Below are positions 8,222 through 16,829 of a stretch of 64,000 bases of DNA, piece by piece. Origin of the DNA: Mycobacterium asiaticum (GTDB taxonomy: Bacteria > Actinomycetota > Actinomycetes > Mycobacteriales > Mycobacteriaceae). The stretch is taken from NCBI RefSeq assembly GCF_001673315.1, contig NZ_LZLQ01000121.1:30011-94010 (forward strand), read 5' to 3'. A program made the position numbers and the translations under genes. The notes under the pieces are model-generated. The model did not search any database. It was not told where the DNA came from and worked only from the letters and a program-made list of their open reading frames with translations. How positions within the stretch are numbered: the first letter of the stretch is position 1; every line of letters begins with the position of its first letter.

Positions 8222-9337
8222 GTGCCCCACTCGATCTGCGAAGTGCTGCCCAGCGCGGCAGCTCTGCTCGGCGTGCCTGACGCGGCCGACACGCTCGGCC
8301 TGACGGCGTCGCTCGGTGCCGTAGACCGCGTCGTGTTAGTGCTGGTCGACGGGATGGGCTGGCACCTGTTGCCGGAACTGGCGGATGACGCGCCGCTGCT
8401 CGCGTCCGTACTGGCCGGCGCGACCGGCCGGTTGCGTCAGCTGTCCTGCACGTTCCCGTCCACCACGCCGACCAGCCTGGTGTCGCTGGGCACCGGCGTT
8501 CAGCCCGGTGAACACGGCATCCTGGGGTTCACACTCAACGTCCCGGGCACCGACCGCGTGCTCAGTCACATCCGGTGGCGCGACGAGCCTCCCCCGGGCG
8601 AATGGCAGCCCGTGCCCACCTGGTTCGAGCGGATGGCGCACGCGGGAGTGAGCGCGCGTGCGCTGCTGCCGCAGTGGTTCATCGGCAGTGGCCTGACCGA
8701 AGCGGCTTATCGCGGCGCGCATTTCGTGCCCACCCCACCGGACGAGGCCTATGCCCAGCGCCTGACCGATGACCTGCGTGCCGCACCGGGACTGGTGTAC
8801 GGGTACACCCCTGATCTGGACACTGCCGCGCACGTGTTCGGCGTCGGGTCCGCGCAGTGGCACGAGGCGGCGGTTCGCATCGATGCGCTGTTGACCAGGT
8901 TGGTGGAGTCGCTGCCGGCAAACGCGGCCCTGCTGGTGACCGCCGACCACGGCGGTCTGAACGTCCCGCCGGACGCGCGCATCGACCTGGACACCGATCC
9001 GCGGCTGAAGGCGGGCATCCGGGTGGTCGCCGGCGAACCGCGGGTGCGCTACCTGCACACCCAACCGGGTGCGGCAGCCGACGTGTTCGCCACCTGGGGT
9101 GAACTCCTAGGCGGTCGCGCGCACGTGTACACCCGGGACGAGGCCGTCGCGTCGGGCATGTTCGGGCCGATGGATCATCGGCATCTCCCCCGGATCGGTG
9201 ATGTCGTCGTCGTCTGCACCGGCGAGTCGGCCGTTTTGGCCACCGAACACGAACCCCCGGAGACGGCTCGCCTGGTCGGCTTTCACGGCGCCGGCACCGA
9301 CAGCGAAATGGCGATCCCATTGATCGAACTGCTCTAA
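8222..9337 (+). CDS. type I phosphodiesterase/nucleotide pyrophosphatase-family protein
   Basis: About 371 residues of the alkaline phosphatase superfamily. VLVLVDGMGW carries the first metal-ligand aspartate, FPSTTPTSL holds the threonine nucleophile, TADHGG gives the second-site Asp-His pair, and VGFHGAG the late histidine. The substrate could be a nucleotide diester or another phosphoester; sequence does not decide. The GTG at 8222 was chosen because homology begins at VPHSICEVLP; the frame is open further upstream into hypB, so an overlapping start is possible. Confidence 0.82.
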   Translation: MPHSICEVLPSAAALLGVPDAADTLGLTASLGAVDRVVLVLVDGMGWHLLPELADDAPLLASVLAGATGRLRQLSCTFPSTTPTSLVSLGTGVQPGEHGILGFTLNVPGTDRVLSHIRWRDEPPPGEWQPVPTWFERMAHAGVSARALLPQWFIGSGLTEAAYRGAHFVPTPPDEAYAQRLTDDLRAAPGLVYGYTPDLDTAAHVFGVGSAQWHEAAVRIDALLTRLVESLPANAALLVTADHGGLNVPPDARIDLDTDPRLKAGIRVVAGEPRVRYLHTQPGAAADVFATWGELLGGRAHVYTRDEAVASGMFGPMDHRHLPRIGDVVVVCTGESAVLATEHEPPETARLVGFHGAGTDSEMAIPLIELL

Positions 9338-9365
9338 GCGAACTCAAATCTCTTTTCTGTAGTTG

Positions 9366-9387
9366 ACCTATCGGGCCTGCGATAGGT
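9366..9387. promoter_or_regulatory. perfect 8-bp inverted repeat upstream of the PPE gene
   Basis: Arms ACCTATCG (9366-9373) and CGATAGGT (9380-9387) are exact reverse complements around a 6-base centre. The element begins inside a TTGACC hexamer (9363-9368) and lies just before a TATAGA (9394-9399). That arrangement suits a repressor operator. It could also be the hairpin ending the hypB-phosphodiesterase transcript, although no T-run follows. Function is inferred from position only. Confidence 0.4.
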
Positions 9388-9453
9388 TGGGTTTATAGAT
9401 CGCTGGACCGGCAATGGTCCCAACCGGGCCTGTCCGTATCAGGAGGCCTGACA

Positions 9454-10392
9454 ATGGATTACGGGCTCGTACCACCGGAGGTCAACAGCGGCCGGCTGTA
9501 CGCAGGGCCGGGTTCGGAATCGTTTGTAGCCGCTGCCCGCGCGTGGAATGCGTTAGCCGACGCCCTGGATGACGCCGCAGACGGATTTCGCGGCGTCACC
9601 GCGAAGCTGAACGGCGGATGGCAAGGCACCGCGGTAATCGCCATGACCCAGGCCGCGGCACCCTACCTGGGCTGGTTGCACGCCGCCGCAGCCAAGGGCG
9701 AGCAGGCCGCCGCCCACGCCAGGGCCGCCGCGAGCGCGTACGAAGAGGCACACGCGGCGGTGGTTCCCCCACCGATGATCGCGGCGAACCGGGATCGGCG
9801 CATGTCGCTGGCCAGGACGAACGCGCTGGCTCAGGGTAGTCATTCGATCGCGGCCTTGGACGCCGTCTACGAGCAGATGTGGGCTCAGGACGTCGACGCC
9901 ATGTACAGCTACGCCGACGCCGCCGCGGCCGCCTCGCGGGTGTCACCCTTCACTTCGGCGCCGCTCACCGTCGACTTGCCGGTATTCGCCCACCAGGGTG
10001 CGGTTGGCGACCCGGAAGTGTTAGCGGTTGGCGCGCAACTGATTTCCGCGCTCCCTCATGCGCTCCAAGCACTCTCGGCATCGCCGCTGACGGCATTCGA
10101 GGTCGCGCTTGCCTCGGTCTCCTCGTCGCTGGCGCGACTGAGTTCCCTTGCGATCCCGGTGAAGTTTCCGATGCACCTGCTGACTTTTCTGGGAGTAGGC
10201 CGCAAGGCCGTGGACGCCACCACCGTGCAGGCGCGTTGGGGCGGCGGGACGAAGATCGGCAGGCTGTCGGTGCCCCCGGTGTGGGGCGAGCTGGAACCGC
10301 CCAGTCCCGTCACCGTGGATTTCCACCAGTCGGCCCGGCGAATGCGGCAGATCAGCGGACGGGCGGTGAACGGCAGTCTCGTCTACTCCTAG
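9454..10392 (+). CDS. PPE family protein
   Basis: A 312-residue protein with an N-terminal PPE domain of about 165 residues: DYGLVPPEVNSGRLYAGPG at the start, the helix-turn GGWQGTA near residue 53, and Ala-rich helices after it. The remaining 150 residues lack MPTR or SVP repeats and look unique. PPE proteins normally pair with a PE partner and leave the cell through a type VII (ESX) system; no PE gene is adjacent. A strong AGGAGG lies 9 bases before the ATG. Its TAG stop shares CTAG with the stop of the convergent SDR gene. Confidence 0.93.
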   Translation: MDYGLVPPEVNSGRLYAGPGSESFVAAARAWNALADALDDAADGFRGVTAKLNGGWQGTAVIAMTQAAAPYLGWLHAAAAKGEQAAAHARAAASAYEEAHAAVVPPPMIAANRDRRMSLARTNALAQGSHSIAALDAVYEQMWAQDVDAMYSYADAAAAASRVSPFTSAPLTVDLPVFAHQGAVGDPEVLAVGAQLISALPHALQALSASPLTAFEVALASVSSSLARLSSLAIPVKFPMHLLTFLGVGRKAVDATTVQARWGGGTKIGRLSVPPVWGELEPPSPVTVDFHQSARRMRQISGRAVNGSLVYS

Positions 10393-11171
10393 AACGGGGT
10401 GACGTAGGCCGAACTGATGCCGCCGTCGACCAGGAAGGTCGAGGCCGTGATGAACGACGCGTCGTCACTCGCCAAAAAAGCTACCGCAGCGGCGATTTCG
10501 TCGGGGTCGGCGAAGCGGCCCAACGGCACGTGCACCAGTCGTCGTGCGGCCCGCTCGGGATCCTTGGCGAACAACTCCTGCAATAGGGGCGTGTTGACCG
10601 GACCCGGGCACAGCGCATTGACGCGGATCCCCTGGCGGGCAAACTGCACCCCGAGTTCCCGCGACATGGCCAGCACCCCGCCCTTGGACGCGGTGTAAGA
10701 GATTTGCGAGGTTGCCGAACCCATCACCGCGACAAACGATGCCGTGTTCACGATCGACCCGCGGCCGGCCGCCACCATGTGCCGCAACGCCGCCCGGCAA
10801 CACAAATACACCGATTTCAGGTTGATGTCCTGCACGTGCTGCCATGCGGCAAGTTCGGTGTTCTCGATCAGGTCGTCCTCGGGCGGCGAAATCCCGGCAT
10901 TGTTGAATGCGATATCAACTGCGCCGCAGGTGCCGGCCGCGGAGTCGAACAATCTGTTCACCGAGTCCTCGTCGGAAACATCTACCGGCACAAACAAACC
11001 CGAGAGTTGTTCGGCGGCGGCGCCCCCCGACTCGACGTCGATGTCACCGATGACTATCCGTGCGCCCTCAGCGTGCATGCGCCGCGCAGCCGCCAGACCG
11101 ATACCGCTGCCACCACCGGTGATCACCGCCACGCGCCCCGCCAGCCGCTGGGTCAGGTCCACCGCAACCAC
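10389..11171 (-). CDS. short-chain dehydrogenase/reductase
   Basis: A 260-residue classical SDR: NAD(P)-binding GGGSGIG near residues 19-25, NNAG in the middle, catalytic Tyr-Lys in SYTASKGG, and a GPVNTP loop. The GTG start shares one base with the aldC stop (TAGTG). Position as the last gene after glnA4, amidotransferase and aldC suggests it handles an aldehyde, alcohol or keto product of that pathway (inference). It corresponds in place and length to H37Rv Rv2857c. Confidence 0.92.
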   Translation of the reverse strand: MVAVDLTQRLAGRVAVITGGGSGIGLAAARRMHAEGARIVIGDIDVESGGAAAEQLSGLFVPVDVSDEDSVNRLFDSAAGTCGAVDIAFNNAGISPPEDDLIENTELAAWQHVQDINLKSVYLCCRAALRHMVAAGRGSIVNTASFVAVMGSATSQISYTASKGGVLAMSRELGVQFARQGIRVNALCPGPVNTPLLQELFAKDPERAARRLVHVPLGRFADPDEIAAAVAFLASDDASFITASTFLVDGGISSAYVTPF

Positions 11172-12547
11172 TACGCCTCCTCTTTTAACTCTTGAATCGC
11201 GATGAAGATGTTCTTGGTCTCGGTGAAGTGAAAGGGCGTGTCCGGACCGAGTTCACGGCCCAGACCCGACTGCTTGAAACCACCGAACGGGGTGCTGTAA
11301 CGCACCGAGGAATGCGAATTCACCGAAAGGTTCCCGGATTCGACCGCACGTGACACCCGGAATGCCCGAGACAGGTCGTTGGTCCAGATCGACCCGGACA
11401 AACCATATTCGGTGTCGTTGGCCAATGCGACGGCATCGGCCTCGTCATCGAACGGCAAGACGGTGACGACGGGTCCGAAAATCTCGTCGGCGACGCTGCG
11501 ATCGGTGCGCTGCGGAGTGAGAACCGTTGGCGGAAACCAGAACCCGGGACCACTCGGCGCGGTGCCGCGAAAGGCGACGGGTGCATCGGCGGGCACGTAG
11601 GAGGCCACCTTCTGCCGGTGCGCACGGGAGACCAGCGGACCCATCTCGGTGGCGCGCGCCGCCGGATCTCCCACCACGACGCTCTTGACCGCCGGCTCGA
11701 GTAACTCCATGAACTGGTCGTAGACACTGCGCTGCACCAGAATTCGGCTGCGTGCGCAGCAGTCCTGCCCGGCATTGTCGAATACCCCTGCCGGCGCAGT
11801 CGCGGCCGCGCGCGCCAGGTCGCAGTCGGCGAAGACGATGTTGGCGCTCTTGCCGCCGAGTTCCAGCGTCACTCGCTTCACCTGCGCCGCCGCACCGCCC
11901 ATCACCTTCTTGCCGACTTCCGTGGACCCTGTGAACACCACCTTGCGGACGTCTGGGTGGGTGACGAAGCGTTCCCCCACAACCGATCCCCGGCCGGGCA
12001 GTATCTGCAGCAGGTCGGCGTCCAGCCCGGCTTCGACCGCCAACTCGCCGAGCCGGATGGTGGTCAGGGGTGTCCATTCAGCGGGCTTGACCAGCACGGC
12101 ATTGCCGGCGGCCAGGGCCGGCGCGATCCCCCACGTCGCGATCACCATCGGGAAGTTCCACGGTGTGATCACCCCGACCACGCCCATCGGCTCGTGGAAG
12201 GTGACATCGATCCCGGCCGCGACCGGAATCTGCTTGCCGGACAAGCGTTCCGGGCTTGCAGCGTAAAACTGCAGCACGTCACGGACGTTGCCGGCCTCCC
12301 ACTCAGCCGAGCCGATCGGATGGCCGGAATTGGCTACTTCCAGCGCGGCCAATTCGTCGACATGGGCGTCGACGACGGCGGCGAAGGCACGCAAGGCGGC
12401 GCCGCGTTCGGCCGGCGCCAGACGCGCCCAGCGCCGCTGCGCCGACTTCGCCCGAGCAACGGCGTCATCCACGGCGGCCACGTCGGCGTGTTCGACCGAA
12501 CCCAGCACTTCCTCCGTGGCGGGATTGACCAACTCGATGGCGGTCAT
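11171..12547 (-). CDS. aldC: NAD-dependent aldehyde dehydrogenase AldC
   Basis: A 458-residue aldehyde dehydrogenase with the general base E229 in LELGGKSAN and catalytic C263 in FDNAGQDC, plus ITPWNFP and EIFGPV motifs. The ATG at 12547 overlaps the amidotransferase stop as ATGA and gives the normal family length. Within this cluster it may oxidise a gamma-glutamyl-aminoaldehyde, as PuuC does in putrescine breakdown; that substrate is inferred from neighbours. Confidence 0.93.
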   Translation of the reverse strand: MTAIELVNPATEEVLGSVEHADVAAVDDAVARAKSAQRRWARLAPAERGAALRAFAAVVDAHVDELAALEVANSGHPIGSAEWEAGNVRDVLQFYAASPERLSGKQIPVAAGIDVTFHEPMGVVGVITPWNFPMVIATWGIAPALAAGNAVLVKPAEWTPLTTIRLGELAVEAGLDADLLQILPGRGSVVGERFVTHPDVRKVVFTGSTEVGKKVMGGAAAQVKRVTLELGGKSANIVFADCDLARAAATAPAGVFDNAGQDCCARSRILVQRSVYDQFMELLEPAVKSVVVGDPAARATEMGPLVSRAHRQKVASYVPADAPVAFRGTAPSGPGFWFPPTVLTPQRTDRSVADEIFGPVVTVLPFDDEADAVALANDTEYGLSGSIWTNDLSRAFRVSRAVESGNLSVNSHSSVRYSTPFGGFKQSGLGRELGPDTPFHFTETKNIFIAIQELKEEA

Positions 12548-13290
12548 CGGAGTGCGGGTGATCGTGCGGCGTCGATCAAGCCGGTGAACAACCTCAGGTC
12601 GTCCAGTGCCTTTTCGGGATGCCATTGCACCGCAAGCACAAAGGTGTCCCCGGGCAACTCCACCGCCTCCACCACTCCGTCGACGTCCCAAGCACTGACC
12701 ACCAGCCCCTCCCCGACCTGGTCGATCGCCTGGTGGTGGTAACACGGCACCTCGGCGGACTCACCGATCAGCGCCGCCACCCTGGTTCCGGACACCGTGC
12801 GCACCGGCAGCCTGCTGAACACCCCGTTGCCGGCGCGATGCCCGGAATGGCCCAGCACCTCCGGGAGGTCCTGGTGCAAGGTGCCCCCGCATACGACATT
12901 GAGCAGCTGGGCGCCGCGACAGATGCCCAGGATCGGCAGCCGACGCTGCAGCGCCGCGCGTAACAGCGCGAACTCCCACGCGTCGCGGTCCCCGCGCGGT
13001 TCATCGGTGCTGGGGTGAGGTTGCTGCCCGTAGGCGGCGGGGTCGAGGTCGTATCCGCCCGTGATCACCAACGCGTCCAGGCTGTCCAGCAATCGGTGGA
13101 TGGTGTCGGCGGTGAAGGGCTGCGGGGGCAGCAGGACGGGGATGCCACCGGCGAGCAACACGCCCTCGAAGTAATCAGCGGGCAGGTAGGCCGCGGGAAT
13201 GTCCCAGACTCCGGTCCGCACCTGCTCGCGATACGACGTCAATCCGACGACCGGCGAATTGCCGTCGCCCCTAGAGGCGTTCAAAACCAC
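12544..13290 (-). CDS. class I glutamine amidotransferase-like (gamma-glutamyl hydrolase, PuuD-like)
   Basis: A 248-residue peptidase C26-family protein. Nucleophile C124 lies in LGICRGAQLLN, and the His-Glu pair lies in VQWHPEK near the C-terminus. PuuD-type members cleave gamma-glutamyl-GABA and similar gamma-glutamyl amides. The GTG start overlaps the restored end of glnA4 by 20 bases, and the stop overlaps aldC, so the order glnA4, this gene, aldC, SDR reads as a catabolic operon. An anabolic amidotransferase is less likely because no synthetase partner is adjacent. Confidence 0.88.
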   Translation of the reverse strand: MVLNASRGDGNSPVVGLTSYREQVRTGVWDIPAAYLPADYFEGVLLAGGIPVLLPPQPFTADTIHRLLDSLDALVITGGYDLDPAAYGQQPHPSTDEPRGDRDAWEFALLRAALQRRLPILGICRGAQLLNVVCGGTLHQDLPEVLGHSGHRAGNGVFSRLPVRTVSGTRVAALIGESAEVPCYHHQAIDQVGEGLVVSAWDVDGVVEAVELPGDTFVLAVQWHPEKALDDLRLFTGLIDAARSPALR

Positions 13291-14631
13291 GAGTCCTCTC
13301 CCAGTCGGTGACCGCGGCGTTGAACGCCGCCAGTTCCACCTGCGCGTTGTTCAGGTAGTGGGCGACCACGTCGTCGCCGAAAGCGCTGTGCGCCAGCTTC
13401 GAGGCGCCGAACTGAGCCGCGGATTCGCTCAGCGTGGTGGGCAGCCGGTCGACATCATCGGCCTGATACGCGTTACCGCGTAGGGCTCACCCAGCTCGAG
13501 CTCTTGCTCGACACCGTACAGACCAGCGGCAAGCAGCGCCGCCACCGCGAGGTACTGGTTGACGTCGCCGCCGGGGACCCGGCACTCCACCCGGATGCTG
13601 CGTCCGTGACCCACCACCCGCAACGCGCAGGTGCGGTTGTCCAATCCCCATGCGACGGCGGTTGGGGCGAAGCTACCGTCGGCAAACCTCTTGTAGGAGT
13701 TGATATTCGGCGCAAAGAACAGGGTGAGTTCGCGCAGGCTGGCCAGCAGGCCGGCAACGAAGCTGCGGAACGTGGCCGACATGCCGTGCGGCTCGTCAGC
13801 ACCGTCGAATACCGCTGCGCCGTCGGCATCGCGTAGCGAGAGATGAATGTGGCAGCTATTACCTTCGCGCTCATCGTATTTGGCCATGAAGGTCAGGCTC
13901 TTGCCGTGCTGGTCGGCGATCTCTTTGGCGCCGTTCTTGTAGACGGCGTGGTTGTCGCACGTGACCAGGGCTTCGTCGTAGCGGAATCCGATCTCCTGCT
14001 GACCGGTGTTGCATTCACCCTTGATGGCCTCGACCCGCAGACCAGCGCCCTGCATACCCAGGCGGATGTCGCGCAGCAACGGCTCCATCCGCGACGACGC
14101 CATGATCGCGTAGTCGATGTTGTAGTCGCTCGCGGGCGTCAGGTTGCGGTAACCCCCGGCCCATGCCTGCCGGTAGGACTGGTCGAACACGATGAACTCC
14201 AGCTCGGTGGCCACGTCGGCGAACAGTCCCCGCTGCCGCAGCCGGTCCAGCTGACGGCGCAGAATCGCCCGCGGTGACATGACGACCGGGCTGCCGTCGG
14301 CCCAGGACAGGTCGGCGACCACCAGCGCGGTGCCCGGCAACCAGGGAATGCGGCGCAGGGTGGACAGGTCCGGCGTCATCACCATGTCGCCGTAGCCCGT
14401 TTCCCAGTTGGACATGGCGTAGCCGGGCACGGTGTTCACATCGACGTCGACGGCCAGCAGGTAACTGCAGCACTCGGCACCGTGAGCGGCCACCTGGTCG
14501 ACGAAGAACTGACCTGCCACCCGTTTGCCGACAAGCCGGCCCTGCATGTCGGTGAACGCCACGATGACCGTGTCTATCTCACCGGCCGCGACCAGGTGTT
14601 CCAGGTCGTCCCGCGTGAGCTGTCCAGCCAT
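13271..14631 (-). pseudogene. glnA4: glnA4 (glutamine synthetase-like) with a single-base frameshift
   Basis: A GlnA4-type gamma-glutamylation enzyme. The first 385 codons read normally to LELGEPYA (ATG at 14631). At the two-C run 13476-13477 (GG on the coding strand) the frame breaks and ends early at 13429. In the next frame the family C-terminus continues without interruption as GNAYQADDVDRLP through to GFERL and a TAG at 13271. One extra G would restore about 453 residues, close to the 457 I recall for the H37Rv protein. Conserved active-site elements (CHIHLSL, NRTCALRV, SIRVECRVPGGD) are all upstream of the break. Either a recent mutation or an assembly error. Confidence 0.85.
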
Positions 14632-14638
14632 GAGCCGG

Positions 14639-15202
14639 CTACCAGCCGCTGGTGCGCAGCACGATCTCGGTGGCCAGCTGTGCGGTGGACTCGTGCGCGT
14701 TGCGCCGCCCGAGCAGGTCCACCACCCGGTAGTCGCCGAAGACGAACCGCTGACCTTCCCGTGCCGCGTCCCGCGCGGCCGGCGAGCTCACCAGGACAGT
14801 GGTCGCGATCTCCACCGGCGGGCAGTTGTCGTCCCGGATTGCGCCGTGCGGATCAGGAACCCGGGGGTGCGGCCGGTCGATCGCGACCAGACCAGCGAAC
14901 CGGCCCAATCTGGTCGCGGCCAGCTCCCAGGCCAGGTCGGCGCTGGCGCGGTCGCCCACCACCACCGCCCAGGAAACGCCCAACGAGTCCAGCAGGCCGA
15001 TAACCGATTTGGCGGTCAGGCGAGGGTCTGCGCCGATGACGACGGTGCGCAGCGACGCATTATGAAGGCGCTCGCACAGTGCGTCGTACGCGCCGGGCGG
15101 GCGCTGCTCCGCGGCTAGCACGACAACGACGGTGCCGTTTTCCGGCCCGGACACACTCACCGGAACGGCGAATCCATCAAGTGTCGTCATCAATGTGGGC
15201 AC
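14639..15202 (-). CDS. small alpha/beta-hydrolase-like protein
   Basis: A 187-residue protein with an alpha/beta-hydrolase-like layout: a first strand VVVVLAAE, then WAVVVGDRASADLAWELA where the nucleophile elbow should be (G-D-R-A-S rather than G-x-S-x-G), and a later VSSPAARDA. The catalytic serine motif is not clear, so it may be inactive or divergent. Start is taken as GTG at 15202; an in-frame ATG at 15190 is an alternative. It lies 7 bases upstream of glnA4 on the same strand and may be part of that operon. Function unknown. Confidence 0.72.
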   Translation of the reverse strand: MPTLMTTLDGFAVPVSVSGPENGTVVVVLAAEQRPPGAYDALCERLHNASLRTVVIGADPRLTAKSVIGLLDSLGVSWAVVVGDRASADLAWELAATRLGRFAGLVAIDRPHPRVPDPHGAIRDDNCPPVEIATTVLVSSPAARDAAREGQRFVFGDYRVVDLLGRRNAHESTAQLATEIVLRTSGW

Positions 15203-15308
15203 TACCGCAAGCTACCGCAGTTTGACTGCCCGCGGGCGACCCAAAACATCGTCTACCGATGCTTCCATCAGCGTTAACCCACGTCACAGGCACGTAATCG
15301 ACGGCGCT

Positions 15309-16814
15309 TCACCCGAAACGCAATTCGCTGGCCAGCTGCGGAAGCCCGGGCGGCGGCCCGTCCAGCAGGGTCAGGACGGCGTCGATGTCCAGGTGCGCGG
15401 CCAGCAGGTCGGCCACCAGATCGAGTTGGGCGTCGCGACGCGCCGCGACATCGACGTCGTCGGCCACCACGAATCGGGTGCGCCCGGCCGCTGCGGCGGC
15501 CTCGGACAGCAGCGCACGCCGGAATCCGTCGTTGTCGAGCAGCCCGTGCCAGTGGGTGCCGAACACGGCCCCAGCCTTGATGCCCTGCGGTTCCGAGCCG
15601 ACCTCGAACCAGCTGTTTTCGGCGCACCGGCTGAGTCGCCCGTGGTGTATCTCGTATCCGGTCAGTGGTGGTTGCCAGCGGCGCAGCACCTTCTGCGGCC
15701 CGAAGGTGACGTCGGCGTCCAGCAGTCCCAGGCCCGGCACCACACCGGCGCGCGACTCCACCGCATCCTCGATGCGCCGGCACAGCATTTGGAATCCCCC
15801 GCAAATGCCCACCACGGGCTTCCCGGCGCCGGCGTGGTGGCCGATCGCGGCGGCCAGGCCCCGCTCCCGCAGCCAGGACAGGTCGGCAACGGTTGCTTTG
15901 CTGCCAGGTAGCACGACCAGGTCTGCATCCGCGACATCGGCAGGGTCGGTAATCCAGCGGACCAGCACACCTGGTTCGCAGGCCAGCGCCTCGACGTCGG
16001 TGGAGTTCGAGATCCGGGGCAGCCGAACGGCCGCCACCCGCAGCCATTCCTGCCCGCGCGGTGGCGCCGGGGTGCCCACGATGCGGTGCGCTACGACCGA
16101 CAGCGAGTCTTCGGCATCCAGCCACAGGTCGTCGGCGTAGGGCAGCACCCCGTAGGTGGGGCGGCCGGTCAATTCCTGCAGTTGCTTCAAGCCGGGTTCC
16201 AACAGAGCGCGATCACCGCGAAACTTGTTGACGACGAAGCCGGTGATCAGTGCCTGATCCTCGGGTTCGAGCACCGCGACCGTTCCGAAGAGGTGAGCCA
16301 GCAAGCCGCCGCGATCTATGTCACCGACCAGGATCACCGGTAACCGCGCCGCGCGGGCCAGCCCCATGTTCGCCAAATCGGTGGATCGCAAATTGATTTC
16401 GGCGGGAGATCCGGCGCCCTCGCAGATCACCACATCGAAATCCGTGCGCAGGGAAGCCAATTCGCGGTAAACGATGTCGGCAAGGCCCTCTCGATGGGCG
16501 AAGTAGCTTGTCGCCGTGACCGACTCGGCTAGTTGACCGTTGATCACCAGTTGGGACGTGCGGTCGCTACCCGGCTTGAGCAGGATGGGATTGAAGCGCA
16601 CACTGGGCTCCAACCCGGCAGCACGAGCCTGAATCGCCTGGGCCCGGCCGATCTCGCCACCCTCGATGGTGACCGCCGAGTTGTTGGACATGTTCTGCGC
16701 CTTGAACGGCGCGACTTTGACCCCCCGGCGGGCCAGTAGGCGGCACAAACCGGCGACCACCGTGGACTTCCCGGCATCGGACGTGGTGCCGGCAACCAGC
16801 AGCGCCCCGGTCAC
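15309..16814 (-). CDS. cobQ: cobyric acid synthase CobQ
   Basis: A 501-residue protein with both CobQ domains: an N-terminal dethiobiotin synthetase-like ATPase (GTTSDAGKST, residues 9-18; KAQNMSNNS) and a C-terminal glutamine amidotransferase with the cysteine in VGICGGFQML and a late GTHWHGL. It amidates four peripheral carboxylates of adenosylcobyrinic diamide. Start GTG; 15 bases after mapB. In H37Rv I recall cobQ1 far away near cobU, so its place between glnA4 and mapB, 12 kb from cobO/cobB, is a rearrangement. Confidence 0.95.
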   Translation of the reverse strand: MTGALLVAGTTSDAGKSTVVAGLCRLLARRGVKVAPFKAQNMSNNSAVTIEGGEIGRAQAIQARAAGLEPSVRFNPILLKPGSDRTSQLVINGQLAESVTATSYFAHREGLADIVYRELASLRTDFDVVICEGAGSPAEINLRSTDLANMGLARAARLPVILVGDIDRGGLLAHLFGTVAVLEPEDQALITGFVVNKFRGDRALLEPGLKQLQELTGRPTYGVLPYADDLWLDAEDSLSVVAHRIVGTPAPPRGQEWLRVAAVRLPRISNSTDVEALACEPGVLVRWITDPADVADADLVVLPGSKATVADLSWLRERGLAAAIGHHAGAGKPVVGICGGFQMLCRRIEDAVESRAGVVPGLGLLDADVTFGPQKVLRRWQPPLTGYEIHHGRLSRCAENSWFEVGSEPQGIKAGAVFGTHWHGLLDNDGFRRALLSEAAAAAGRTRFVVADDVDVAARRDAQLDLVADLLAAHLDIDAVLTLLDGPPPGLPQLASELRFG

Positions 16815-16829
16815 CCTAACCGCGGCACC

